Shown one piece after another: positions 17,608 to 27,000 of a DNA stretch of 64,000 nucleotides. The number at the start of each line of letters is the position of its first letter. Position 1 is the first letter of the stretch. The position numbers and the translations under genes were made by a program. Under the pieces are notes generated by a model. It was not told the origin of the DNA. It worked only from the letters and a program-made list of their open reading frames with translations, and did not search any database. The DNA lies in NCBI RefSeq assembly GCF_001042905.1, contig NZ_JYLB01000001.1, positions 310,001 through 374,000 on the forward strand. The letters are read 5' to 3'. Source of the DNA: Pseudomonas lini (lineage in GTDB: Bacteria; Pseudomonadota; Gammaproteobacteria; Pseudomonadales; Pseudomonadaceae).

Positions 17608-18513
17608 TCATGACTCGTGTCGCAAGGCGGCGATCAATAAGGTCATAGCCCCTGAGGGTTGCCTACGGCTTGGGTAATAGAGATGAAGTCCTGTCCACAG
17701 GGGGCACCAGTCCTTCAGTACCGGAATCAGGTGGCCGGCCTTGACGTAGGGCTCGGCGATGTCTTCAGGTACATAGGCGATACCCAAACCGGCAATGGCT
17801 GCGTCAAGGCAATCATAAATGCTGTTGTAAATCAGCTGACCGTCAACCCGAATGTTAAGCTGTCGACCATCCTCCCCGAACTCCCAAGGCCACAATCCAC
17901 CATGGGTGGGAAGACGTAGATTGACGCAATTGTGCTGCATCAGGTCTTCGGGTGTCTCTGGTTTTGGGCGACTGGCGAAGTAGCGCCTGGTCGCTACTGC
18001 GGTAAATCGCATGTCAGGACCGATGCGTACGGCGATCATGTCTTGGGCCACCGCTTCACCCAATCGAACGCCGGCATCGAAACGATCCGCAGCGATGTCG
18101 ATGAGTCCATTGTCTGCGAACAGCTCGACTTTTATCCCAGGGTATTTCGGTAGGAATTTCTTTAGCTTTGGCGAGATGATCGATCGGATGGCGTGATCCG
18201 ATGCGGTGATGCGTACGGTCCCGGTTGGGCTTTCGCCCAGTTCTGACAATGCCAGTAATTCAGCGTCTATCTCTTCGAAGCGGGGACCGACCGTTGCCAG
18301 TAGTCTTTCACCGGCTTCCGTTGGCGAGACTGAGCGGGAGTTGCGCGCGAGCAAGCGCGTGCCCAGATTTCGCTCCAGTGAGCTGACGGCATGGCTGACC
18401 GCCGATTGAGACAGGCCAAGATGCGCCGCTGCTCGAGTAAAACTCTTTTCGCGGGCGACGGCAATAAAGGCCATCAATCCACCAAAGGATTGCTTAAGGA
18501 TGTCGTCTTGCAT
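17608..18513 (-). CDS. LysR-family transcriptional regulator
   Basis: A 301-residue LysR protein. The N-terminal winged HTH (FTRAAAHLGLSQSAVSHAVS, about residues 22-41) is followed by the linker LLARNSRSVSPTEAGERLL and a full effector-binding domain starting VRITASDHAIRS. It belongs to the common Pseudomonas subgroup also represented by the gene at 60892 and the decayed copy near 27.2 kb. It is convergent with the hydrolase and downstream of another LysR gene on the same strand. Target genes are not evident. Confidence 0.92.
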   Translation of the reverse strand: MQDDILKQSFGGLMAFIAVAREKSFTRAAAHLGLSQSAVSHAVSSLERNLGTRLLARNSRSVSPTEAGERLLATVGPRFEEIDAELLALSELGESPTGTVRITASDHAIRSIISPKLKKFLPKYPGIKVELFADNGLIDIAADRFDAGVRLGEAVAQDMIAVRIGPDMRFTAVATRRYFASRPKPETPEDLMQHNCVNLRLPTHGGLWPWEFGEDGRQLNIRVDGQLIYNSIYDCLDAAIAGLGIAYVPEDIAEPYVKAGHLIPVLKDWCPLWTGLHLYYPSRRQPSGAMTLLIAALRHES

Positions 18514-18629
18514 GGCTTGAATGATCTTTGTGAGTGCGCATGAACAATAACATTCTGGTGCATTGTTCGCAGAGCTTACAGCGCGCAGGCCTTGCTATGC
18601 GCTGAGATGGTCGTGGTGAGGCTGCAGGG

Positions 18630-19541
18630 CTATTCCCGATCGTCGATGTGGTCGATCTGTTTGAAGCGTTCAATCAAGAAGTCGATCAGGTGCCGGACTC
18701 GTGCCGAGAGATGCAGTTGCTGCGGATAGACTGCGTAGACGTCAGCATGGGTGGGCATATGGTTTTCCAGTACGAGGCGCAGTCGTCCGCTACGCACATA
18801 ACGAGCTATATCCCATTCGGCTCGGAGCAACAACCCATAGCCCTCCAAGGCCCAGTTTAGGGCAACCTCACCGTCATTGCAGCACAGGGCGCCGTGTACC
18901 TTAATATTTTCTGTGCGTTCGCCGTTAGCGAATCTCCACACGCCGTAGGGCGATTCATTCTGGCGAATAAAGATGCAGTTGTGGTGTTGCAGGTCCGTCA
19001 ATTTTTGCGGCGTTCCATACTTTTCGAGATAGATAGGGGAGGCGCAAAGCAGGCGGCGGTTGGAGGCTATTTTACGTGCGTGGAAGGCAGCGTCTGGCAA
19101 CGTGCCGAAGCGAATGCCCAAATCAAAGCCATGAGTGGCCAGATCCAAAGGATGGTCGCTGATCTCAAGCTGAATCTCCACTTCCGGGTACAGGGCGTAG
19201 AAGGCGGCCAAGGCGGGTCCGATATGGCGACGGCCGAAACCGAGCGATGCATTCACCCGTATCAGGCCCTTGGGCGTAGCGCGACGGCTGCTGACGAGCT
19301 GTTCTACCTCGTCGATCTGGGTCAGGATGCGGGCGACGTGGGTGTAATACAGCTCACCTTCTGCAGTAAGGCTCATCGATCGTGTAGTTCGATTAACGAG
19401 CCGCACCCCCAACCTTTTCTCCAGCGCGGAAAGTCTTTTGCTGATTGCAGGAGGGGTAACGCCAAGTTCTCTGGCGGTTGCGACAAGGCTGCCTTGTTTG
19501 GCTAGCAAGTGAAAAAAAGCCAGGTCTTGAGCATTGTTCAT
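18630..19541 (-). CDS. LysR-family regulator beside the tartrate dehydratase genes
   Basis: A 303-residue LysR regulator starting MNNAQDLAFFHLLAKQGSLV; this ATG has GGAA 8 bases upstream, better than the TTG 12 bases earlier. HTH at residues about 18-40 (TARELGVTPPAISKRLSALE) and linker VNRTTRSMSLTAEGELYY. It lies 69 bp after ttdB on the same strand. In Escherichia coli the ttd operon is controlled by the LysR protein TtdR from a divergent gene; position here suggests a similar role, but the arrangement differs, so this is inference. Confidence 0.9.
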   Translation of the reverse strand: MNNAQDLAFFHLLAKQGSLVATARELGVTPPAISKRLSALEKRLGVRLVNRTTRSMSLTAEGELYYTHVARILTQIDEVEQLVSSRRATPKGLIRVNASLGFGRRHIGPALAAFYALYPEVEIQLEISDHPLDLATHGFDLGIRFGTLPDAAFHARKIASNRRLLCASPIYLEKYGTPQKLTDLQHHNCIFIRQNESPYGVWRFANGERTENIKVHGALCCNDGEVALNWALEGYGLLLRAEWDIARYVRSGRLRLVLENHMPTHADVYAVYPQQLHLSARVRHLIDFLIERFKQIDHIDDRE

Positions 19542-19610
19542 GCTTGATTCCAAAGTGTCTTCTGATAAAGAACGGCCGCCACGGTGCCAGGTCGCGGCCG
19601 ATCTACCAGG

Positions 19611-20219
19611 TCACTTGATGAAGCGAACCTGAGCGTTGATTTTATCGATGATTGCACCTTTGCGTTCGTTAAATCGCGCTTTGTTTTGTTCGAAAAGGTT
19701 ATTGCCTTTGGTGTCGATGGAGATGATCAGCGGACCGAACTCCCGAACCCGGTTAACCCAAAGGGTTTCCGGCATGCCAAGATCCTGCCATTCAGCCCGT
19801 TCGATCTCCTCCACCTTGGTGGCCGCAAGGACCGCACAACCGCCAGGGAATACGGCATGTACGGCCTTGTTCTCCAGGCAGCCTGCGGTGGTTTCGGGCC
19901 CCATGCCACCTTTGCCAATAATCATCTTGACGCCGGTTTCCTCGATGAACTGCTTTTCGAATTTCTCCATTCGCATGCTGGTAGTTGGGCCAATGGACAC
20001 CATCTCAAAGCTGCCATCATCTTTTTTACGCACAATGGGGCCCGCATGGAAGATTGCCCCGCCGCGCAAATCTACCGGTAGTTCACGTTTGAGCTCGATG
20101 AGGCGTCGGTGAGCCACGTCGCGGCAGGTGACCAATTGCCCAGTCAAGTAAACCACGTCGCCGACATTGAGCTCTGCGAGATCTTCGTCCTTGATAGGTG
20201 TGTTGAGGACTTTAATCAC
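19611..20219 (-). CDS. ttdB: L(+)-tartrate dehydratase subunit beta
   Basis: A 202-residue subunit matching TtdB in length (E. coli 201) and sequence: [55 protein letters not shown] and the C-terminal [14 protein letters not shown]. With TtdA it forms the iron-sulfur class I dehydratase that converts L-tartrate to oxaloacetate in the cytoplasm. The start overlaps the ttdA stop by 4 bases, so they are co-translated. The fumarase class I C-terminal domain is the nearest relative; the TtdB-specific residues and neighbours favour tartrate. Confidence 0.93.
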   Translation of the reverse strand: MIKVLNTPIKDEDLAELNVGDVVYLTGQLVTCRDVAHRRLIELKRELPVDLRGGAIFHAGPIVRKKDDGSFEMVSIGPTTSMRMEKFEKQFIEETGVKMIIGKGGMGPETTAGCLENKAVHAVFPGGCAVLAATKVEEIERAEWQDLGMPETLWVNRVREFGPLIISIDTKGNNLFEQNKARFNERKGAIIDKINAQVRFIK

Positions 20220-21130
20220 AGGACTACTCCTTCATGGGAGAGGATGTCGTAGGACAGGTCGGCATTGATGCGGATTTTGCCGCGGCGATGTGCCCAGCAA
20301 CCGGTGGAGACCGCAACGCCGATGGTCGATGGATGGCGCGCTGAAGACTCGATGTTCACACCCATCACACTGCTGTTGCCGGTCAGGCCCTGTGGGCCGA
20401 TGCCGACCTCATTGAGGCCTTCCTCAAGAAGCCGTTCCATCAAGGCTGCATTTTCGTTGGGATGGCTGGAGTCGACTGGTCGCAGGATGGCCCGCTTGGA
20501 TAAACGGGCGGCTGTCTCTACGGAGGTGGACACGCCGACGCCCACCAGCAACGGCGGACAAGCGTTCACACCGCGGGAGGTAATGACGTCGAAAACAAAT
20601 TCCGTTACGCCTTCGTAGCCTTGACCAGGCATCAAAACCTTAGCGGAGCCCGGTAGTGTGCAACCGCCGCCAGCCATGTAAACATCGATCATTGCGTAAT
20701 CGGCGTCCGGGATAATCTCCCAGTCAAGCCACGGAATTTTGGAGCCCGTGTTGGTCCCTGTGTTCTTTTCGACGAAGGTCTCTACGGCGTTATGACGTAG
20801 CGGGCCTTTGATGGTTGCTTCCAGAGTTGCATTTTCCAGAATGTTTTCAAGTTCCCCCAATAGCGGGAACTTGGCACCTGCTGCGATGAAGTACTGAATC
20901 ACGCCGGTGTCCTGGCAGCTCGGTCTGTCGAGCTTGTCAGCATAGTCCTGGTTTTCCGCCATGGAGTCGTAGACGGCGATGGCCAGCGGATTGGTTTCCG
21001 CTGCGCGCAGTTGGGCGGTCTTCTTTTTTACGTCGGTCGGCAAGCGCTTACCAATATAGGCAGTAAACTTGGCCATGACGTCAGTCAACGATTCAACGGC
21101 TGCTTCTTTATCCACTTCTATTTTCCTCAT
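20216..21130 (-). CDS. ttdA: L(+)-tartrate dehydratase subunit alpha
   Basis: A 304-residue subunit (E. coli TtdA 303). The three cysteines that hold the 4Fe-4S cluster are visible in [25 protein letters not shown] and [11 protein letters not shown]. Other conserved blocks are [20 protein letters not shown] and [20 protein letters not shown]. It heads the ttdA-ttdB operon on the minus strand, downstream of the OprB porin and separated from it by a strong hairpin, so it should have its own promoter in the 21131-21208 interval. Oxygen-sensitive by family. Confidence 0.93.
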   Translation of the reverse strand: MRKIEVDKEAAVESLTDVMAKFTAYIGKRLPTDVKKKTAQLRAAETNPLAIAVYDSMAENQDYADKLDRPSCQDTGVIQYFIAAGAKFPLLGELENILENATLEATIKGPLRHNAVETFVEKNTGTNTGSKIPWLDWEIIPDADYAMIDVYMAGGGCTLPGSAKVLMPGQGYEGVTEFVFDVITSRGVNACPPLLVGVGVSTSVETAARLSKRAILRPVDSSHPNENAALMERLLEEGLNEVGIGPQGLTGNSSVMGVNIESSARHPSTIGVAVSTGCWAHRRGKIRINADLSYDILSHEGVVL

Positions 21131-21208
21131 CGCATCACTAGGCTTATTGGTTTGTATGGCTGGTGGGCCTGTTGAAGAGTTTCTAATTATCGTCGGCTGC
21201 TTAATCGA

Positions 21209-21243
21209 GAGTTAAACCAGCGCGTTGTGCTGGTTTAACTCTT
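21209..21243 (-). terminator. Terminator hairpin after the OprB porin
   Basis: Perfect 14-bp stem: AGAGTTAAACCAGC (21209-21222) with GCTGGTTTAACTCT (21230-21243) and a 7-base loop. It begins 22 bases past the porin stop and separates the porin from ttdAB. The T-run is weak on both strands. Confidence 0.75.
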
Positions 21244-21264
21244 TCATCTGGGTTCAGATTTGGA

Positions 21265-22596
21265 TTACAAGCTGGTCTCAAACTTCAAACCTGCGACCCA
21301 AGCGTCCTTGACTTCACTGACACCGCCGGGATTACCAACAAACTGGATGTTGGGGCGCACGGTCAGCCATTTGGTGACGCCAAAGCCATAGTAAATTTCC
21401 ATGTTGGTTTCTGAGCTTTGCGTCGGCGTGTAGCGAGGATCGTCATAGTCGCTGACGCCCGCCCGGTCATTCAGTTGCTGCTGATGATCTGTGAAGCGGT
21501 TATTCACATGGAGACTGGCGATGGCGACGCCGATTTCGTCATTCGGGCGAGATTTGAAGGGGGCCGTGTAGTAAGCGCCTACTTGCGCATAACGATCGAT
21601 CATATTGGTGGCTTTGTCATGCACGGTGGCATAGGCAAACACCGTCAGCCCGCGAGCGGCGAAGTCCGGATCTTTCCAGACTTGTTGTTGCCCGGCAATC
21701 CATGCGCCGTATTTACTGTCGCGGGATTTGGCTATGCCGTTTTCTTCTGTGTTGACGTCGTTTGCGTCACGGCTGCTGTAATATGCCCCTACGCGATATT
21801 CCCCTGGCAGCCGTCCGGCTCCCAGCGACGTGGTATGGACCAGCTCGACAGGTACCAAGGTACCCTCATTACCGCTGCCGCTGAGTTTGAAGCCGTTACC
21901 TATTTCCAGGTAGGACGGGTTCTGCTCGTACGCACCGATCTGCGCATAAGTGTTATCGCTCAACGCGACCTTTACGCGGCCCGCCCATTGAGTGATTGGC
22001 CAGTTATAAATGATATCGCCGGCCCAGTTACCCGGCTGCGCGCCGCAGAACGCCAAGTTCTGGAATTTGCAGGGAAAGCTGCCGAAGTCCTCGCCAAAAT
22101 TCATGCGGCCCAGTTTGATATCCAGCCCGCCGTCAAAGAACTTCTGACGATACCAGAGTTGCGTAAGCCGCCAGGTCTGGCCGCGCCCGTATACCTCTTG
22201 AACCTGACTGATGCCGCCTACCCGAGGATCGGTGATGACATCATTGGTGAGATTGCGCCCGTTACGATCCGATATCGTGAATTGAAAATCAGCGCCTTCC
22301 CAACCGAGTATTTTCTCAAGGTCAAAATTGCTCATCAGTGCAAGTTGGTCGGTATACCGCGCCGTGGTGTGCGAATCATAGCCACCGGCCAGATTCGTCG
22401 CGGCGTCGCCCGTGTAGAGCACGTTAAAGGTATAACCCTTCTCCAGTAATTCTGAGCGTAGGCCGCCCCAGTCTCCCAACATCCAGGGGGACTCGGGATT
22501 GAAGGCTTCTTGCGCCTGACTGCTGGTCGCTCCGCAAAGCAGCAGCAGTGCCATTGATATCTTGTTCCGTGTAGTGCGGTTCGAGTGGGTAATCAT
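21265..22596 (-). CDS. OprB-family carbohydrate-selective porin
   Basis: A 443-residue outer-membrane porin with a signal peptide (ISMALLLLCGATSSQA, cleavage near residue 28). Family landmarks: SPWMLGDWGGLRSELLEKGY at the mature N-terminus, many short amphipathic strands, and the C-terminal GLKFETSL ending in a hydrophobic strand. OprB porins pass sugars, polyols and related small hydrophilic molecules. The position upstream of ttdAB suggests tartrate or another organic acid could be its cargo, but the terminator between them argues for separate control. Confidence 0.9.
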   Translation of the reverse strand: MITHSNRTTRNKISMALLLLCGATSSQAQEAFNPESPWMLGDWGGLRSELLEKGYTFNVLYTGDAATNLAGGYDSHTTARYTDQLALMSNFDLEKILGWEGADFQFTISDRNGRNLTNDVITDPRVGGISQVQEVYGRGQTWRLTQLWYRQKFFDGGLDIKLGRMNFGEDFGSFPCKFQNLAFCGAQPGNWAGDIIYNWPITQWAGRVKVALSDNTYAQIGAYEQNPSYLEIGNGFKLSGSGNEGTLVPVELVHTTSLGAGRLPGEYRVGAYYSSRDANDVNTEENGIAKSRDSKYGAWIAGQQQVWKDPDFAARGLTVFAYATVHDKATNMIDRYAQVGAYYTAPFKSRPNDEIGVAIASLHVNNRFTDHQQQLNDRAGVSDYDDPRYTPTQSSETNMEIYYGFGVTKWLTVRPNIQFVGNPGGVSEVKDAWVAGLKFETSL

Positions 22597-23655
22597 CTTG
22601 ATCTCTGCTTTTGTTTTTGTTGGTCAGATAATTGAGCGCACCCCGCTGTCGACCGAATACTGAGTATCGGCCTAAGGGTGTTGTGCAATGGCATTGAGTG
22701 GTACGACGCGTCTAGTGTTTTTCGGCGATAGCGACCTCTAGGGTTATTAATTGGATATTTGGGGGGCGAAACGCTTAGCTAAGCGGGCTTGGGAAGACAG
22801 GCAGAAGATTTTAGAAGTGGCTTTGATGGGGCAGGGCGCAACAGCTCATAGGGGGCAAGAGAACGTGTGCTCATATTTACCTTGGCCATGGAGCGACTCT
22901 CCGATTCTGATTGTTATGGAGAAGATTCATTCGTGACTTCGTTATAAATACCTATGAACTTTCACGCTGTGCTGGCTAGCGTTATCGAAAATTCTCAGGT
23001 CGGCGTCCTACAGCCGAGTTCAGCTGGATTCGCGCTCATGGGCCCTTGATGGTCGGTCAAGAACGGAATTGATCAGTCAGCATTGGGCATGCGCCCAAGC
23101 AGCAATGCTCGCTTTGCTCGACATCAGACTGTCACCTGCCATTCGCTTGCGTCGTTGTGGCAAATATGCACATGGTGGGATTTTTAGTCAATATGGTATT
23201 TTTTGTCTGGTTTCCATTTTTAGCGGAGAGTCTGAGGTTTTTATTGACCATTCAGACAAATAAATCTATTAACTGATTGAATTAGATACATTTTATAACA
23301 TGTAAAATATCAGGCTGATGCCTAAAAGCTAATGCCTGTGCGTTTATTTTTTTGAAAAAATCTTATTGTGGGATTTATTTGATTAAATTGAGATGTGAAT
23401 TCATGAGCTAAACCACAGTGAGCTCGTCGTGGCGCGTCTAACCCAAGGCGCTCATTCGTTGGAGATGCGTTGTCAGCGCAGAGCACAGCCTGGCATGCAG
23501 TGGCTGACACCTGGCCGAAACGGATTTTTCAATGATGCGCAAGAGTGCTAGATGTGCGGCAGCCATACGCTGCCGCCTCTTGGAGAAGGGAAGGGGAGGA
23601 GCAGAGCCGCGGACGCTGGCTTCTGCGCTGGAGATCGTTGCGGTGGGGCTCAAGT
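22597..23655. other. 1-kb gene-free interval, partly AT-rich
   Basis: No defensible gene in 1,059 bp. The part from about 23150 to 23400 is markedly AT-rich compared with its neighbours. A minus-strand promoter-like element TTGACT-N17-CATATT (23191 down to 23063-style positions 23191-23163) holds AATCCCAC in its spacer, similar to the operator proposed for the IclR regulon. It would need a leader of over 550 nt to serve the porin, so its meaning is uncertain. Confidence 0.35.
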
Positions 23656-24783
23656 CTATAACGTTATCCGACGATAACTGCCCAAGCGAATAATCAATCG
23701 GGCCACAAAAGCCCCCGTCAGGATCACCGCAAACAGCCGTAGGGTTTGCATGGCCAATACCAGTCCTACATCGGAGTGCGTGTCCACCGCGATGATTGCC
23801 ATCGTATCGAGCCCTCCTGGGCTCGTGGCCAGGTAAATCGAGAGGAAGTCCTTGTTCAACACTGCTGCCAACAGCCATGCGGACAATGCGCACAAAGCGA
23901 TCATCAGGAGCGCTCCCAGTATCATTGCCGGCAATCGCCGCCAGACGTATTTGACGGTCATTCGATCAAAGCGCAGGCCAACGTAGCAACCAATAGTGCC
24001 GTAGGCGATAGCGAGTAACCAGCTGGGCAGGGTGATATGCAACAGGCCACTGATCTGTAACGCTCCGCCCAACATCAGCGGCATCAGCAGCGCACCGGCC
24101 GGCAATCGATTTCCCAACGCCACACCGATTAGTAGAGTGACGATTGTGAGGCCCAGATGCAGCAGGCCGAAGCTTTGCAACGCGACGTCTGCAGCATGCA
24201 CCTCGCTTCCTCCGACCGGTGCTTCCAGCAAGTTGCTCACCAACGCACCGATCATTACCACGCACACCACGCGCACATATTGCATAGTGGCGACCACTCG
24301 AGAGTCGGCGCCATATTCGTCAGCCATCAAGACTATGGCAGAAGCTGCGCCTGGCGATGTACCCCAAGCTGCGGTACTGGCCGGGATGCCCATCCACACC
24401 AACGCAAGCCCCACCAGCGCGCTAAGGCTGACCGTCACCACGGTCGCAAACAGCATCATTGGCCAGGACTGTGCTATCGAAACGAGTACGGCGAGTGTCA
24501 TCGAATGAGCGACAAGAATGCCGATGCAGCCCTGGCCAAGCTTGAAGGCGTAGCGGTGCAGTCGAATGCTCGCACCGCATACGCCGAACATGATGGCAAC
24601 CAGCATAGGCCCCAGGAATTGGCCTGCGGGCACCTCTAGAAACCTCAGCAACTGACCGCCCGCTCCAGCCAACAGTGCAAGCGCCAACCATTGAAGCGGC
24701 GCGGGGTAGATATGCAGGGAAAATCTGGCAGAAGAAGACAAGAGTCGTACTCCAAAACGCTGGTCGCCGCGGGGGCGTGGCAT
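23656..24783 (-). CDS. AbrB-family (PF05145-type) membrane protein
   Basis: A 375-residue integral membrane protein with about ten hydrophobic segments in two similar halves, each beginning with a short GQFLGPMLVAIM/GALLMPLMLGGAL-like motif. The family is annotated 'AbrB regulator' or 'ammonia monooxygenase' by historical naming, but it behaves as a permease-like protein of unknown substrate. Conserved WGTSPGAASAIVLMADEYGAD and ATSPGGLDTMAIIAVD are present. It is divergent from a LysR gene across a 79-bp promoter region, a common pairing for LysR-controlled transport. The first Met is uncertain because no good ribosome site precedes it. Confidence 0.8.
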   Translation of the reverse strand: MPRPRGDQRFGVRLLSSSARFSLHIYPAPLQWLALALLAGAGGQLLRFLEVPAGQFLGPMLVAIMFGVCGASIRLHRYAFKLGQGCIGILVAHSMTLAVLVSIAQSWPMMLFATVVTVSLSALVGLALVWMGIPASTAAWGTSPGAASAIVLMADEYGADSRVVATMQYVRVVCVVMIGALVSNLLEAPVGGSEVHAADVALQSFGLLHLGLTIVTLLIGVALGNRLPAGALLMPLMLGGALQISGLLHITLPSWLLAIAYGTIGCYVGLRFDRMTVKYVWRRLPAMILGALLMIALCALSAWLLAAVLNKDFLSIYLATSPGGLDTMAIIAVDTHSDVGLVLAMQTLRLFAVILTGAFVARLIIRLGSYRRITL

Positions 24784-24865
24784 CGCTATCGATGTGCTGA
24801 TAATTATTGATACCTGGTTTGATAAAGTCTATTTTCTAATATCGATTGATTGATAACTTTGGTTG
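24784..24865. promoter_or_regulatory. Divergent promoter, AbrB-type gene and LysR gene
   Basis: A short AT-rich region with repeated TTGATA/TGATAA elements (GCTGATAATTATTGATACC and GATTGATTGATAAC), consistent with a LysR T-N11-A type operator placed between a regulator and its target. Confidence 0.5.
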
Positions 24866-25768
24866 ATGGATATGGACCTGCGTGATCTTGCCTATTTTGA
24901 AATCATCGCCGAGTTGGGGCACCTGGGCCGGGCTGCGCAAAAGCTCAACCGCAGTCAGCCTGCGCTGTCTAAAAGCATCCAGCGGCTTGAGGAGTCTCTA
25001 GGGACCCGGCTGTTCGAGCGCGATGGGCGGCGGATTAAGCTCACCCCAGTGGGAGAGTTGCTAAAAGTGCGTGGCAAACAGCTGCAGCAGAGCGTTGCCG
25101 AAACCCAGCGAGAAATACGTGATTTTGCAAACGGTGTGATGGGAAACATCCGCTTGGGGTGCGCAGCCTCCATGGCTGATCACCTGCTTCCACACCTGAC
25201 CGCGACACTGCTTTCGCGTGCGCCGCAGATCACCTTGAACTTGGTGATCGGCCAAGACGATTTACTGCGCGAATCACTGTTCTCCGGGAGGCTGGATATG
25301 GTGATTTGCCCACAATACGAAGCGGATCCGTTACTGCAGTTTCATGCCTTGTTTGACGACGAGGCGGTGGTGGTCGCCAGCCGTCATCATCCGTTATTCA
25401 GCGCCAGTTATGAGTTACGCGATTTGTGTCAGTACCAATGGGTGTTGCCGGCCTCCACTGTGCCGGCGCGGCGTTGGATAGACAATGTGTTCCAGTCCAG
25501 GGATCTGCCTTTACCTCAGGTACAGATCGAAACCACCTCGATCTCTTTGTTGCCACGCCTGATTGGTGAAACCAACCTGCTGAGCTTTCTAGCCAGGGAG
25601 ACCCTCGAAGACGTCAAGGGGGTCACGCACCTTCGTGAGGTGAGACTGAAGGAGACCACTATGAAACGTACTATCGTCGTTTTTGTCCGCGCGGGCGCCT
25701 ATTTATCGCCGGCCGCACAAATGTTGCTGAGTGTCCTTAAAGACGATGGAACCATTTTATTGGGCTAG
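24866..25768 (+). CDS. LysR-family transcriptional regulator
   Basis: A 300-residue LysR protein. The HTH is at about residues 17-37 (RAAQKLNRSQPALSKSIQRL), linker LFERDGRRIKLTPVGELL, and an intact effector domain from NIRLGCAASMADHLL to the C-terminus. Start chosen at ATG 24866; the ATG at 24872 (MDLRDLAYFEI) would fit the family equally. It most likely controls the divergent AbrB-type membrane protein and itself. Convergent with the MFS gene that follows. Confidence 0.9.
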   Translation: MDMDLRDLAYFEIIAELGHLGRAAQKLNRSQPALSKSIQRLEESLGTRLFERDGRRIKLTPVGELLKVRGKQLQQSVAETQREIRDFANGVMGNIRLGCAASMADHLLPHLTATLLSRAPQITLNLVIGQDDLLRESLFSGRLDMVICPQYEADPLLQFHALFDDEAVVVASRHHPLFSASYELRDLCQYQWVLPASTVPARRWIDNVFQSRDLPLPQVQIETTSISLLPRLIGETNLLSFLARETLEDVKGVTHLREVRLKETTMKRTIVVFVRAGAYLSPAAQMLLSVLKDDGTILLG

Positions 25769-25806
25769 CGGATGCTATTGGCAGCCGCTTGCCTCGATCG
25801 GGCCTA

Positions 25807-27000
25807 TCAAGCCGGCGAGGACTGGGTGAGCCGCTCACCGTTTCCAACCACCAGTGCTGCCAGGATGAGCAGTGCGCTGCCGCCGATTAGAGGGGCAGCC
25901 ACCGACACATGATCCAACAGGCTCCCGCCGAACGCGCCGCCGACCATGATCGCCATCTGAATAGCTGCAACCATCAACCCACCGCCAGTTTCTGGCTCAT
26001 CGCTCACCTCTTTGGCCAGCCAGGTCGACCAGCATACCGGGATGGCTGAATACAGCATCCCCCAGCCAAACATCATGATGGCGGCGGCCGCGAAGATGTA
26101 TCCAAGCTCGGCCAAAGCCACCGTCATGACAGCCAGGGCCACTGGCAACCAGCGCAACAGTTGGAAGAGAAACTGTTTTTCCAGCAGCCGACTGACGAGG
26201 TATGTACCTCCGAAACCGGCGATACCCAGGCTTAAGAGCAAAACCGACAGTTGGGTCGAGTCAACGCCAGTGACTTGTTCCAGAAATGGGCGCAAGTAGG
26301 TGAAGGCGGTAAACGTACCACCGAAAGTCAGCATGGCGGCCAGCAGACCGAACATTACATTTCTGCGTTTCAGTACGCCGAACAGCCTGGAAAGGGGAAT
26401 GGTTTTTTCTGGCTGCATCTTGGGCAAGCTTTTGTATTGCCAGATCACGTTAACGATGACAATCGGCACCAGCGCAGCGAACACGAAGCGCCATCCCAAA
26501 TGGCCTCCCACGTAAGCCCCAATCGGCGCGGCAAATGCAGCGGCCACCGAATGCCCCATGTAAATCATGCCTAAGGCTTTAGGCACCGAATCCTCGGGGA
26601 CTATTCGCAGGACAGTGGCAGTGGATAAAGCCCAGAAACCGCCGATGGCGACCCCCAAGAAGGCTCGGGCAATCATCAACCAAGTGAAGCCAGGCGCCAG
26701 AGCGATGACTACCAGCGAAACAAGCATCAGCACGGTCATTGAAATCAGGACATGACGTCTATCGAAGCGTCCGGCGATAGAGGCGATGCAGAGGCTTGCC
26801 ACCACCGCAAAGAAACCGGAAATGGAAATCGCCTGTCCAGCCATCCCTTGAGAAGTATGAAGGTCGTTGGCGATTGGAGTCAGCAGACTCACGGGCATGA
26901 ACTCTGCCGCGATCAACAGAGCGACGCAGAGTGTCAAAGACCCCACGGCGCTCCAGATCCGGCTGTCGACCTGGGCCGAAGTAAAAGTTGAGGTAGTCAT
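25807..27000 (-). CDS. MFS efflux transporter, NepI-like
   Basis: A 397-residue 12-helix MFS protein. The start MTTSTFTSAQVDSRIWSAVG at 27000 has GGGA 7 bases upstream and is preferred over the longer frame to 27051. It resembles NepI and similar exporters: EFMPVSLLTPIANDL after helix 1, FDRRHV in the loop and GFWALSTATVLRIVP in helix 5. NepI exports purine ribonucleosides; the cargo here is unknown. It is convergent with the LysR gene at 24866 and does not clearly belong to the tartrate genes. Confidence 0.87.
   Translation of the reverse strand: MTTSTFTSAQVDSRIWSAVGSLTLCVALLIAAEFMPVSLLTPIANDLHTSQGMAGQAISISGFFAVVASLCIASIAGRFDRRHVLISMTVLMLVSLVVIALAPGFTWLMIARAFLGVAIGGFWALSTATVLRIVPEDSVPKALGMIYMGHSVAAAFAAPIGAYVGGHLGWRFVFAALVPIVIVNVIWQYKSLPKMQPEKTIPLSRLFGVLKRRNVMFGLLAAMLTFGGTFTAFTYLRPFLEQVTGVDSTQLSVLLLSLGIAGFGGTYLVSRLLEKQFLFQLLRWLPVALAVMTVALAELGYIFAAAAIMMFGWGMLYSAIPVCWSTWLAKEVSDEPETGGGLMVAAIQMAIMVGGAFGGSLLDHVSVAAPLIGGSALLILAALVVGNGERLTQSSPA

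Noticed and set aside
19611..21130. Class I fumarase split into two subunits
   Set aside because: Sequence blocks and lengths match TtdA and TtdB more closely, and porin, LysR and tartrate dehydrogenase are nearby. Fumarase activity remains a lesser possibility.
21418..22449. 343-codon open frame on the plus strand
   Set aside because: Antisense to the OprB porin, whose signal peptide and strand pattern are convincing.
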